From positions 6,865 through 34,360 of the forward strand of contig VRVR01000028.1 in assembly GCA_009859145.1 (NCBI GenBank): 27,496 nt of DNA, written 5' to 3'. The position numbers and the translations under genes are program-made. Source of the DNA: Andalucia godoyi (Eukaryota > Discoba > Jakobea > Jakobida > Andaluciidae). Positions 17,150 to 25,522 of the stretch are shown piece by piece. The first letter of the stretch is position 1; each line of letters starts with the position of its first letter. Below the pieces are notes generated by a model. The model was given only the letters and a program-made list of their open reading frames with translations. It was not told the origin of the DNA and searched no databases.

Positions 17150-17560
17150 GGCTCCAAAACTGCAAAATCAACGTCAATCCGTCTCGCTGCTGAGTGTGTG
17201 AATCTTCCAAGAGAAAGAATTAGAGCTCTCTCCTTCGGTGGGAATAACCCGAAGGCTCGATTCATCAAGTCAATGATACTTTGCAACAATGAGAATAGCC
17301 ATTCATTTTGCTAACTTCAGAAGCCAAGACTTCAAATGTGAAGGAGCGTCTTAATGACGACTGCCATCCGCTGACCTTCGGCGGTTCTCCCTCACGTCCG
17401 CGGGTTCTACTCTGCTCAGACGTGCCAAAATCCTTGAGCACGTCACGATTGCATCAACACATCCCTTGAAAATGAATTGCACCTTGCTCGTTGCCATCTT
17501 GATAATTTTTTTAATTTTCCCAACTTCACACACCCGCATGCATATTTCCTCATTAGCAAA
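17150..17560. promoter_or_regulatory. Divergent promoter region of the kelch-Roc-COR and six-span membrane genes
   Basis: About 410 bases separate two divergent start codons (17149, - and 17561, +). Close to the plus-strand start is a T/C-rich stretch (about 17507-17552). An overlapping ATG frame at 17472-17621 encodes a signal-peptide-like 49-residue peptide in a different frame from the membrane gene. It could act as an upstream ORF or be chance. Confidence 0.4.
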
Positions 17561-18580
17561 ATGGGCATCTTGGCGGAAAAAGCATCCAACCCTCGTCGCT
17601 GGAATCGGACCGACACGGTGAAGGCGATCAAGATTCTAGTCGTTCTTGCATGGACGGTTGTTCTGTGCGCCACGTTTCGCTCTCTGAACTGCGTCTATGC
17701 GGACCAGCAAGATAACGTTGGAGGTGGAAGCTCGACGAACGGGCCAACAGGGTCATGGTGCTGGATAAGGGGGTCGTCCCTCGAGTCGGAACTGGATGCC
17801 TTGAGATCGCACGGTTACTCGGACATCCTTGTCACGAATGGGAAAGTTCCTCTTTCCGGGTTCTACTATTTTCAATGGCAGTGGGTTACTCTGGTCACCG
17901 TGCTGTACGCCGCGATTTCTCATGTCGCAACGAGGATCATGGAAATCAAGGACTATGTCAGCTTCGGATATTGGTATCACAGAATCATTTTTATTGCAGG
18001 GGGACTGATCGCCTCCGTGCTCAAAATGTGTTTTGACGGAATCAACTCTGAACTAAACCAACGGACTGTGTATCTAACCTCAAGCAATTTACCAGGGTTT
18101 GTGTTGGCTGTGAAGTCAGCGGCAGACTGTGCAAGTCGGTCCTTCTGTGTTCAAGCCGATTTCTCTGATGCCGGATTACCAAGCACAAATCTTCTTGTTT
18201 TGGCAATCCTACTAGCCCTCCTTTCCACATCATATATATGGGCCTCCATTTTGAATGCTTTTTGCTGCTGTTGTGTCGACAAAGGCACCTCTTATCTGCA
18301 GGTGTTGATTCTCCAACTGAACGTTTTGCTGAGCATCATCATTGCCGGAGGTGTGGTTCTGATTGTGGTCATGTGGGACGACATGGACTACATTTTTCAA
18401 TTTCCGAAATTCTCGCCTCAGGTATACTTGGGGTTTGGCGTAATGGGGTTTCTGGATGCTTTTGCAGACACACTGCTGCTGTTTAATTGGTCGTGTGCAC
18501 GTTCGAAACGATCACATACATCACACCTTCCAACAGCAGATCCGTTTGCCACTTCGGATGCGGTGTATTACAGGCTGTGA
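17561..18580 (+). CDS. Six-span integral membrane protein (339 aa), unrecognised
   Basis: The first in-frame ATG is at 17561 (CAAAATGG context), TGA stop; the frame extends 28 codons upstream with no ATG. About six hydrophobic helices are visible: 20-37 (ILVVLAWTVVLCATF), a loop of about 75 residues containing Gly/Ser-rich and WCW sequence, then 109-125, 140-156, a second loop with four Cys, 205-235 (LVLAILLALLS..., followed by a CCCC cluster), 246-271, and 282-303. The C-terminus is short, hydrophilic and Ser/Thr-rich. The alternation of two extended loops with paired helices suggests a tetraspan-like or channel-like surface protein, but I do not recognise a family. It is divergent from the kelch-Roc-COR gene, with which it may share a promoter. 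Confidence 0.65.
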   Translation: MGILAEKASNPRRWNRTDTVKAIKILVVLAWTVVLCATFRSLNCVYADQQDNVGGGSSTNGPTGSWCWIRGSSLESELDALRSHGYSDILVTNGKVPLSGFYYFQWQWVTLVTVLYAAISHVATRIMEIKDYVSFGYWYHRIIFIAGGLIASVLKMCFDGINSELNQRTVYLTSSNLPGFVLAVKSAADCASRSFCVQADFSDAGLPSTNLLVLAILLALLSTSYIWASILNAFCCCCVDKGTSYLQVLILQLNVLLSIIIAGGVVLIVVMWDDMDYIFQFPKFSPQVYLGFGVMGFLDAFADTLLLFNWSCARSKRSHTSHLPTADPFATSDAVYYRL

Positions 18581-19139
18581 CTATGAAACGACAGAAGAAG
18601 AATTCATGAACGCAATCCAGTGTCAGATGCGGTGCTGCAATGTCTACCCAGAATCGGTATGAAACAAGAATTAGTGTGTCTGCTTAGCTGCAGTCATTCA
18701 TTCATGTGAGCAGCACTCCCAAGCGTTGCATCTGGAGACTGCCATTGAGAGAGAGCCATTTATTTGACTGGTTGATTTCCTCTGTCAAAGCAGCTCCAGG
18801 TTGATACATTCCTGTTGTCAATGACGACAACAGTATCGAAAATGAAGGGCCTTTTCTGTTCTTTGAAGAGTTTGTACCTTTCAGCATTCACCCGGCTGCC
18901 TCTTCAACCCCTGGTTAGCCAACATCCCTCGAATACGCAAGGTAACAAGTTGTGTCCAACGACACGTGAAAAGTCGTCAATTCGCAAATCTCAATAATCA
19001 CCGTCCTGACAGCTGGCAAGAAGGGATTCAGGGTTTTCGTCAAGCATGGAAAGAATGGAGTGCTGCTGATCATGGTGAAGAGGTGTCTTCTGAAATCAAA
19101 AAGACTGACCGCGCTTCTCTTCATTTCTTGACCCAGGTC
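18581..19139 (+). other. Upstream region of the next gene, possible spliced first exon
   Basis: The frame of the gene below is open upstream to about 18966 but lacks an ATG there. An ATG at 18821 opens another frame ending in ACGCAAG before GTAACA. An intron from 18942 to 19020 would join it in frame to the downstream sequence and carries CTGAC, a branch-site-like string, shortly before the AG. This is speculative. The ATG at 18821 lies in an 8-base-arm inverted repeat (18812-18819 with 18826-18833). Confidence 0.25.
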
Positions 19140-19475
19140 ATGCGTGAGGACATGGCCTACGATCATCTCTCGTATGCATACCAGATGGGTGACCTTTTGT
19201 TTGGAGCGTCCAAGCCATACCATCCGCCGTCGCAGGCATGGATTGATGCGATGCGCTCTGCCGGTTTCGATATCGAAGTTCATCGTTCGCTCTACCATCA
19301 GCACAACTGCTGGCTGTTCGTGTTTGCGGAGTACGGAGTAGATATGAAGCGTGCCATCTGGTTCCTAGAGTCGGATTCAGGCTTGTTTCGTGCCAGCTGG
19401 ACGAGGGGACACATTGCAAGGAGCTCGACTCCGGAGACCGCGTCGTCCGGCATCATCGATCTCACAAACGAATGA
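19140..19475 (+). CDS. Unrecognised protein (111 aa from first ATG; possibly longer)
   Basis: The earliest in-frame ATG is at 19140, TGA stop at 19475. The frame is open for another 58 codons upstream with protein-like composition (WQEGIQGFRQAWKEW...), so the true start may lie in an upstream exon. The visible part is soluble and mixed helix/strand, with aromatic-rich segments (HPPSQAWIDAMRSAGFDIEVHRS, HNCWLFVFAEYG) and a Ser/Thr-rich tail. No domain is recognised. It lies between the six-span membrane gene and the truncated KH-gene paralogue, all on the plus strand. Confidence 0.5.
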   Translation: MREDMAYDHLSYAYQMGDLLFGASKPYHPPSQAWIDAMRSAGFDIEVHRSLYHQHNCWLFVFAEYGVDMKRAIWFLESDSGLFRASWTRGHIARSSTPETASSGIIDLTNE

Positions 19476-19790
19476 GTGATCCCCGTAACATTCAGCATCA
19501 TGGTCCGTGCGCATTTGTATGATCGCAGCACTATCTCCTATTTGCAATCCAGTTCCCTAAGAACCCCCCGGGAAGTCATTCGCACGGCAGGACCGTCACG
19601 TTGTTTCTGACTCCACAATCAGAACAAGGAGCCGGTCACTGTAACGTAAACGCAGACGCAACTGGGTTCATACTCGGGAGAGGGCTGGATTGGTGAGGTG
19701 GACAAGGCCCGTGATGTGTTGACTTGTTTCTTCATCTCTCCTTCTTATTGTTATTTACCATCTAAAATTTCAAAGAACATTTGGCTGAGC
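19476..19790. other. Intergenic, no gene seen
   Basis: About 315 bases between the unrecognised gene and the KH-gene paralogue. The last 70 bases are T/C-rich and resemble at base level the stretch just upstream of the equivalent Met in the intact KH gene on the other strand (CCATCT...TTCAA...), which supports their common origin. Confidence 0.35.
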
Positions 19791-20063
19791 ATGGATAAGA
19801 ACAGACAATGGTGGTGTAACGAACATGTAGGAGACCTTTCAGTACCTTCCCCCTCGCTGAAACCTACCCATCATGCTACTCAACGAGCGCGCGAGCGTGG
19901 CATGCCCATCGAAGAACTGTCGAAACGAAACAGCTACATCAACGCTTTCACGGACCGAGTTTGTGGCGAGCGGATCAACAGCGAGATGGCCGGCATACGG
20001 AACTTCCCTCCCAACCGTGTCTTTTTTGTCCCTTCTTGCTACCCTGTTTCTACCTTCTTGTAA
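19791..20063 (+). pseudogene. Truncated paralogue of the KH/HAxxRxxERG gene (90 aa)
   Basis: ATG at 19791. Over its first 57 residues it matches the protein at 5744-6355 from that protein's second Met. MDKNRQWWCNEHVG aligns with MNKNIQRWYDEYIG, and THHATQRARERGMPIEELSKRNSYINAF aligns with THHAVQRARERGIPIEELSRRNSFINAH. After this the similarity stops: the following strands and the whole KH domain are missing, and the last 30 residues are unrelated. It is either a decayed copy or a shortened one that keeps only the HAxxRxxERG module. No restoring frame was obvious in the following 100 bases. Confidence 0.65.
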
Positions 20064-20604
20064 TTTTACCGGTTCCTCTATTTTGTTTTCATTGATATTT
20101 TATAGTGAAGAGACGAGGGGTGCGGCATCTTTCCTTTGCTTTCATGAGTTTCGAATGCACGCAGCGCCGCTTCATTCACAAGTTGACATGTGCAATCCGT
20201 AGGCGAATCCGCCCGTTGAATCTCCACTCTCCTGTCCCCAACGCACAATGATGCGCCATCCACATTCCACTGCGCATGATGCATCGGTCAGAAACCGAAA
20301 ACCCACCGTAAGCCTACCGCAAGATCGCGCCAGTCGACGTGTGCTCGTATGCCGACCTCAATTGTGCTGCTCATACAGCTCTGCTCGTGCATCCAACTCG
20401 CACAACGCACTCCGAGATCCGAGTTCAAGTTCCTCAGCAGCTTGTCCATCATCATATTCACGGTTTTGTCCATCCGCGCACTGGGGCACCAACGCACGAA
20501 CCCAGTGGCTCTGTTCTTTCCAATCCCCCTCCATCTTTCATCCTTGTCGTCCTATCTTCGCTTATTGGGCTCTTCTATCATACAGCAATTGACCAAGAAT
20601 CAAG
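20064..20604. other. Intergenic region before the EGF-like paralogue
   Basis: No convincing gene. An ATG at 20349 opens a 116-codon frame whose first 20 residues look like a signal peptide, but the rest is featureless and it overlaps the likely promoter of the next gene. From 20521 to 20586 the sequence is pyrimidine-rich and ends in ACAG, 18 bases before the ATG at 20605. Confidence 0.35.
20521..20586 (+). promoter_or_regulatory. Pyrimidine-rich tract ending in CAG
   Basis: A long C/T-rich stretch ends in ATACAG, followed by a short leader and ATG. Its layout equals that upstream of the paralogous gene at 2332 and of the gene at 24857. It supports 20605 as the start of the EGF-like paralogue and may be an initiator region or a leader 3' splice site. 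Confidence 0.3.
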
Positions 20605-21310
20605 ATGCTCCGAGCGTCCAGCGCGATTCTTCTCGCGTGTGTCTTGCACCTCGGACGTTCGCTTGGATCACGATAAGTATTCGCTGTACGACGCACTGAA
20701 CTGTTCCGACACGGCGAACATCACAGCGTGCAGTCGCAAAGTGTGCAATGGAAACGGCGTATTCCAGGTGATCGGCGCTCTTCTCGACATGCCCTGCGTA
20801 TGCTATGCCTCCGATGCCCGCGGATACTGGGCAGGACAGTACTGCGAGAAGTGCCTTCTGGGCTGCGACCCCGCGTCCAACTGCACACAGTGTGTCCGGT
20901 ATGATGACTGGGTGAGCATCAAGGGCGTGGTCCAGCAGCAGCAACAGTCTGTGCAGATGCTGTCGTCGAACGTTTCCTCGCTTCAGAGTGCAATCGCGGG
21001 CAATGCGCACGACATTCTTTCCTTGCTGGCGAGCGACGCCGTGTTCACAAGGTGGTTCTCCACCGTACTGGGTGCGCCTGCCGAGTTTTGGCAAGCGGCC
21101 ACCACCGGAGAATCCAAGCAACTGGGCGCCGTCAGTTCCAAGTTCTGCGTATTATCGGCGTCCCGCATGGCCGCGTACCAAGGCACCGGGTTCGATTTCA
21201 CCTGCCGACCGACCACAGTTGACGGCCAGTGGACCTTGCAATCCTCGAGCAGCGGCCCCAATCTAACGATTGTCTGCGAGTCGCTGTGCTGGACTCTGCC
21301 GCAATTCTAG
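20605..21310 (+). pseudogene. Secreted Cys-rich/EGF-like paralogue with a frameshift near its start
   Basis: ATG at 20605 starts a textbook signal peptide (MLRASSAILLACVLHLGRSLG) but runs into TAA at 20674. The rest of the protein continues in the next frame to TAG at 21310: LDHDKYSLYDALNCSD, then a Cys-rich EGF-like module with C-x-C and GQYCEKC. After that come a Gln-rich helix (about 60 residues on), a region with paired Cys, and VDGQWTLQ...CESLCWTLPQF. Order and endings match the intact gene at 1703-2332. The surviving frame could only be used from upstream by a different start, and it has no good ATG. It is either a one-base indel that kills the gene or a sequence error. It lies directly downstream of the truncated KH copy. 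Confidence 0.65.
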
Positions 21311-21680
21311 CTTCGATAAGTGCCTACGGAGTCGAGGTCACAGAACTCCTTGTCGACTTGGACTCGGAGGTCGCGAACAAGGACGCTGCATGCGCGTTGT
21401 TGCAGAGTGGATTACCAAAAGCACGAGACGATGATGTGACTGCGTTCGCGAACATGAACAATGCGGGTTCTCTCAAGGCACAAATACTGAGCCAGGTGAT
21501 CTCTCTCACCGCCCAGTTTTCTACTGTGGAAGCGTCATACCAGGCGGCATTCCAGAATGAAAAGGTGAAGGAAGGCGTGTCACCAAGCTGTGGGAAACTT
21601 CTCAACAGTTCTGCGAGGAGGTCGTTCCGTCGTTTGGCTTTACGCGCACCAGACTGGAGGATGACGCGGTGGAAAACTGA
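21303..21680 (+). pseudogene. Decayed helical reading frame, unrecognised
   Basis: A frame starting around 21303 without its own ATG reads as a soluble helical protein (AILASISAYGVEVTELLVDLDSE...TAQFSTVEASYQAAFQNEKVKEG). At about 21580 the protein-like sequence moves to another frame (TKLWETSQQFCEEVVPSFGF...DDAVEN) and stops at 21680. The composition (regular hydrophobic spacing, acidic tail) suggests a former coding sequence broken by indels. Either it is a lost C-terminal extension of the EGF-like copy or a separate relic. No family is recognised. Confidence 0.4.
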
Positions 21681-22205
21681 GAGAGATCACGTGTGTTACT
21701 CCTGAAACGAGCTGCTGCTCGCCGACGTATCCCATTTTGGCAACATGGTGGAACATCCTTTCTCACGGTGCCCATAACTATGGTCTCTGCGATACTCAGC
21801 CCAAAAGCTGCGCCCCATATCCGAACGCTTCTGCCAAGAAATGGTCGCCAACGAGAGTTCGGCCGTTTGGGATTTTGGTCCATAGTCAAAAAACAAAAAG
21901 AGGATTAAACATAATAAACATTACACTTTCGTTTTCCGAGCGTATGCATTCTTGTTTTTTGACCGGAATCTAGCGTGTCGTTTCTTTGTTTAAAAACATC
22001 TTGGATTTTCAACAGACAAGCATCTCGATGCTGGTGCTGTGGTTTCGACGATGGAGACGCAAACAGACCTACCAGTACAACCAATAGGAACGGAGTGCGA
22101 GGTTCTTACGTTTACCAAGAACAGTACACAAATGTGCTCGATAGAAGAGACAAACAACATACATATTGACCGAATTGTTGGCTACAGAAACATGCAAATG
22201 ACAGA
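21681..22205. other. Intergenic, 3' flank of the GPI-anchored protein gene
   Basis: About 525 bases with no convincing gene. A plus-strand frame from ATG 22051 runs antisense into the 3' end of the large minus-strand gene and has no domain. The region is A-rich on the plus strand around 21890-21930. Confidence 0.35.
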
Positions 22206-24857
22206 CTACAACAACAAACTGAGAACGAAAACGAAGCACACCCACTTGTCCCAGACAGCAAAACGCAACGATCCACTTTCAGAGGACCGGACAACCGGCA
22301 GTGTCAGAGTGCCAAAGTACTCTTTCTGATCATTCACGTTGAAAACAGTCCAGACGACTTTCACCGACGCAGCGTCTTTTGCCACAGCCGAGGGAAGAGA
22401 AAACGAAACAGATGCTGGATGCCCTTCACGATGCCCTTCCGCAATCGGTACAATGGAAATTCCCTGAGGTCCCAGCACTTCTGCGTGCCAGCGAGCTTCA
22501 AATCCTGACCGAAGTACTGGCGATCCTGGCATATTGTACGATACATGGTACTTGCCATCAACGACAGCATTCAGTTTCAAGGGATAGACTTCTGTGCTCT
22601 GCTGACAGAGAGGAAGGCTCGAGATAGCGGAAGTGACAATCTGCTGCGGAAGACTTCCAACGTCAACTGTGATCACCACCGGAACTGCAGTGGAGGACCG
22701 ATTCACGTTGAGGATAACTTGATTTGTTTCTGCAATTGAATTGGGGAGCGAAACTTGGAAAGCCTGAAGCGTTGCAGGTGTGATGCATGGAAGAACTTGG
22801 TAAGAAGCGGTTCCGCAGGCTTGCGTCCACAGCGGCCAGTAGGCACCCGGACATGATGACAAGAAGGGAACAACAACGCTCACAATGTCCCCAGCGTCCG
22901 TTGGATTTTCCGGCCCTCGACAGGTTCCATTCGTGATCTGGAGACTGTCACGAACGGTGCACTGGCAAAGTTGCTGGTTCGGACCAAAAGAGAAGCTATC
23001 GCACGAGCAAGACGCTGTTGAAAAGGCATCCGAATACACACACTTGCCGAAAACGCAATTCGGGCACTGAACGTTACAAGAAGAGCCTCTCCACTCGGTC
23101 CTGCACACACACGTCCCATTGCCGTATCGTCCATCCACACAGTGATCCGTGTTCGTCTGATTGCACAAACACCGCTGCGAACAGTTCCAACCATAATCAT
23201 ACAGAGCACAAATATGGGTATCACATGTCGGAAACTGCGGTGTCGGACGTAATGACAGCAAAAGTTGGTCATCCCCCATGAAATTCTGTGTTCCATTCGA
23301 TGCTGCCATGGAAAAGGTCGTGCTGATCCTGTAAGAATAGTCTCCGATAATAATGTCCGAGAGGGCAGGTATGGGAACAAACGATCCCGTGGACACAGAT
23401 AGAGGGCACTGCCCATTTGGAATGTCTTCAGGATTCGTGTTTCGTAGACAGAATGAACAAAATGCATCATCATGTACCACATCACAGCAAGCAGTGCAAG
23501 AAGCAAGGCTCAGTCTGTTTGCGGGATTCCGAATCACACAGCGTGGCGACTGCGCGCAGCTCAGTGGCGATTGTTCTTGAGGAAATATCGTTACTGCAAC
23601 GGAATCCACGACCTCCACAGTCAAAGTTTTGGTCGACGGAGAGCAGAGAAAGTTGAGCGTTGCATTTCCGAAAGGAGCAACGAAAGAAGCAGATGTTCCG
23701 TTGTCGGGCGCGCACTGACGCGACGGGATAAAAGCAATCTCATCGCCAGCGATGGCATCTCCGATGCTGACCACATGGGAGTCATTGCTCATCACCGTAA
23801 AGGATGCCCCAAAGGACGTCTGGTTCAGGAATGTCCGAAAACATGACTGGTCACTGAGAGCCAATGCACTGGAAGAGTCGGGACAGATGTTCGAGTCTGG
23901 AATGGCCCAATCAGCCGGAATCGTGCTTGTGAGTAAAACGGAGAAATCTTTGATATCTGTAGACACTCGATAGTGTTCCCACAATGGGACAACAGACGAA
24001 GGATCCGCAGCTGGCTGAGAAGCCGAATAAATCAGATTATTACTACCGTACCGGACGGGAATCTCGCCATACCAGCCAACGCCGCCCTGCAATGTACCGA
24101 ACAATTTCGGCGAAATGACCCCTGCAAAGGAAATGTAGTACGAACTTCCACAAGGGGCATCGATGTGCAGTTCAAGCACGCCGACTCCTGAAATTCGGAT
24201 TTCAAACGCTCCTGCATACGCAATGACACTGATCGGGCCTTGCGAGAACACATCGAGATCCGTAAGCAGGGCCGACGTCAAAACTTTTGACGTTCCATCC
24301 CTTCCATAGCAAGTCAACGCAGATGGGCTCGTTGCTTCACATGCTAACCCGGAACCGGAGTAGTGATCAATCCGAAGTCCGTTGATGGCCCCCACATGTC
24401 CACACCACGGAGCCACTCTTGCGACGAGAGCAAACTGGGGGCTGAGTAGCAGGTAGACATTCCCCGAAAAATCCAGGGAAAAGACAATGGCGGTCAGAAT
24501 CGCCTGACAATGGGGGTCTTCATAACAATAAAAGTATCCAGGAGCCACGACACCTTTCGAGAGACAGTCGTACCCGCTGCTGCCCAAGTTGCACTGACAA
24601 ACATTGTTGGCAACACACGTTCCGTCTCTTGCAGCAAATCCACATCCTCCAAACATGCAACACGCATCTGCGTCGTCGGATGGCATGAATGTCTGTGGGT
24701 CTGCGACTGCATTATCTTCAGCTGCAGTCATAAACGCTTCGTAGCGGAGATGAAGCGCCTTGCTGTCAAACGCCCTCTTTGCGTGAACAAGGGCTGCAGG
24801 ACCAAAGAAGGCCAAAAAAATCGCAGAAAGAAGGACGAGATGACGGATCATCTTCAT
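22206..24857 (-). CDS. Large Cys-rich EGF-containing, probably GPI-anchored surface glycoprotein (883 aa)
   Basis: ATG at 24857 (CCAAATG); upstream codons in frame have only a GTG start and pass a pyrimidine tract. Residues 1-26 are a signal peptide ending near Val-His-Ala. A first EGF-like segment lies at about 67-97 (DGTCVANNVCQCNLGSSGYDC). The large middle is strand-rich with many N-x-S/T glycosylation sites and scattered Cys pairs. A Cys-rich EGF/laminin-like cluster follows at about 555-640 (GTCVCRTEWRGSSCNVQCPNC...). The C-terminal 200 residues contain Ig/fibronectin-like strands. The protein ends with a small-residue Ser/Gly patch, a short spacer and a hydrophobic tail (WVCFVFVLSLLL) with nothing after it, the typical GPI-attachment signal. 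It is likely an adhesin or receptor-like coat protein at the cell surface. The EGF modules relate loosely to the two smaller secreted genes. Confidence 0.75.
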   Translation of the reverse strand: MKMIRHLVLLSAIFLAFFGPAALVHAKRAFDSKALHLRYEAFMTAAEDNAVADPQTFMPSDDADACCMFGGCGFAARDGTCVANNVCQCNLGSSGYDCLSKGVVAPGYFYCYEDPHCQAILTAIVFSLDFSGNVYLLLSPQFALVARVAPWCGHVGAINGLRIDHYSGSGLACEATSPSALTCYGRDGTSKVLTSALLTDLDVFSQGPISVIAYAGAFEIRISGVGVLELHIDAPCGSSYYISFAGVISPKLFGTLQGGVGWYGEIPVRYGSNNLIYSASQPAADPSSVVPLWEHYRVSTDIKDFSVLLTSTIPADWAIPDSNICPDSSSALALSDQSCFRTFLNQTSFGASFTVMSNDSHVVSIGDAIAGDEIAFIPSRQCAPDNGTSASFVAPFGNATLNFLCSPSTKTLTVEVVDSVAVTIFPQEQSPLSCAQSPRCVIRNPANRLSLASCTACCDVVHDDAFCSFCLRNTNPEDIPNGQCPLSVSTGSFVPIPALSDIIIGDYSYRISTTFSMAASNGTQNFMGDDQLLLSLRPTPQFPTCDTHICALYDYGWNCSQRCLCNQTNTDHCVDGRYGNGTCVCRTEWRGSSCNVQCPNCVFGKCVYSDAFSTASCSCDSFSFGPNQQLCQCTVRDSLQITNGTCRGPENPTDAGDIVSVVVPFLSSCPGAYWPLWTQACGTASYQVLPCITPATLQAFQVSLPNSIAETNQVILNVNRSSTAVPVVITVDVGSLPQQIVTSAISSLPLCQQSTEVYPLKLNAVVDGKYHVSYNMPGSPVLRSGFEARWHAEVLGPQGISIVPIAEGHREGHPASVSFSLPSAVAKDAASVKVVWTVFNVNDQKEYFGTLTLPVVRSSESGSLRFAVWDKWVCFVFVLSLLL

Positions 24858-24892
24858 TTGGATTGGGAAATCGAGGGATGATAAAGTATATA

Positions 24893-24921
24893 CTGCAAAA
24901 ACAAGGAAGGAAAAAAAAAGG
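24893..24921 (-). promoter_or_regulatory. Pyrimidine tract ending in TTGCAG before a GTATATAC box
   Basis: On the minus strand this reads as a run of T and C ending TTTTTGCAG, directly followed by the palindrome GTATATAC (24886-24893) about 30 bases upstream of the ATG. The tract plus CAG is a textbook 3' splice site for a leader intron. The alternating TA could instead be a TATA-like element. Confidence 0.35.
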
Positions 24922-25522
24922 AAACGGGACTTTAACCGAGCAACGGCACTAAAGCTTTTGAGATAGGTTGCAGCAGCAGGGATATTCTCGAAACCCAATA
25001 TCCAACCCCAGAAAATTCGACGCACAGAAATCCTGCGGAAATGCCTTGCTTTGTTCTTTGGGCACCGGCCAAAATTCGAAAATTCGGCGAGGATTCGACG
25101 CCGCCGAGATGAACGCCCCAGAACAATGGCCGATCTGAGCGAAAACAGAAGACGGATGTTCGGAATGCTGTCCGAGCAAAGCGACTGAAAACAATGCAGG
25201 GGCGTGTTGGGTCAAATCATTCAGCTGTCATCGTAAGCTCACATGTCAATCAAACCGATCGCGCATGCTTTGGCAGCTGTGATTCCAAATGCAGATGTCA
25301 AGATGTCGAGCTTGCCGATTTGGCGTAGCAGCAAGACGGATGGCTCGGACAGTGTTGGTTACAGAATCCGTGAATCAAGACACGTACGTTTCGGAGCAGA
25401 ACGAGGCGAGCAGAGTAAGGTCCCAAAAATTTGCACACAAAGTCAGCAAAAGGTCAGGAGCGACCCACTTTCTGATTTGTGTTTCTTGCTGAACGACGAA
25501 TGAACACGGATGATCAGTGAAT
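24922..25522. other. Divergent intergenic region
   Basis: Space between the GPI-protein gene (-) and the multi-pass membrane gene (+). An ATG frame at 25243-25503 (86 codons) is present but shows no domain or membrane segment. I treat it as unproven. Confidence 0.35.

Noticed and set aside
22051-22329. Plus-strand ATG frame at the end of the GPI-protein gene
   Set aside because: Half of it is antisense to conserved coding sequence and no domain is present.
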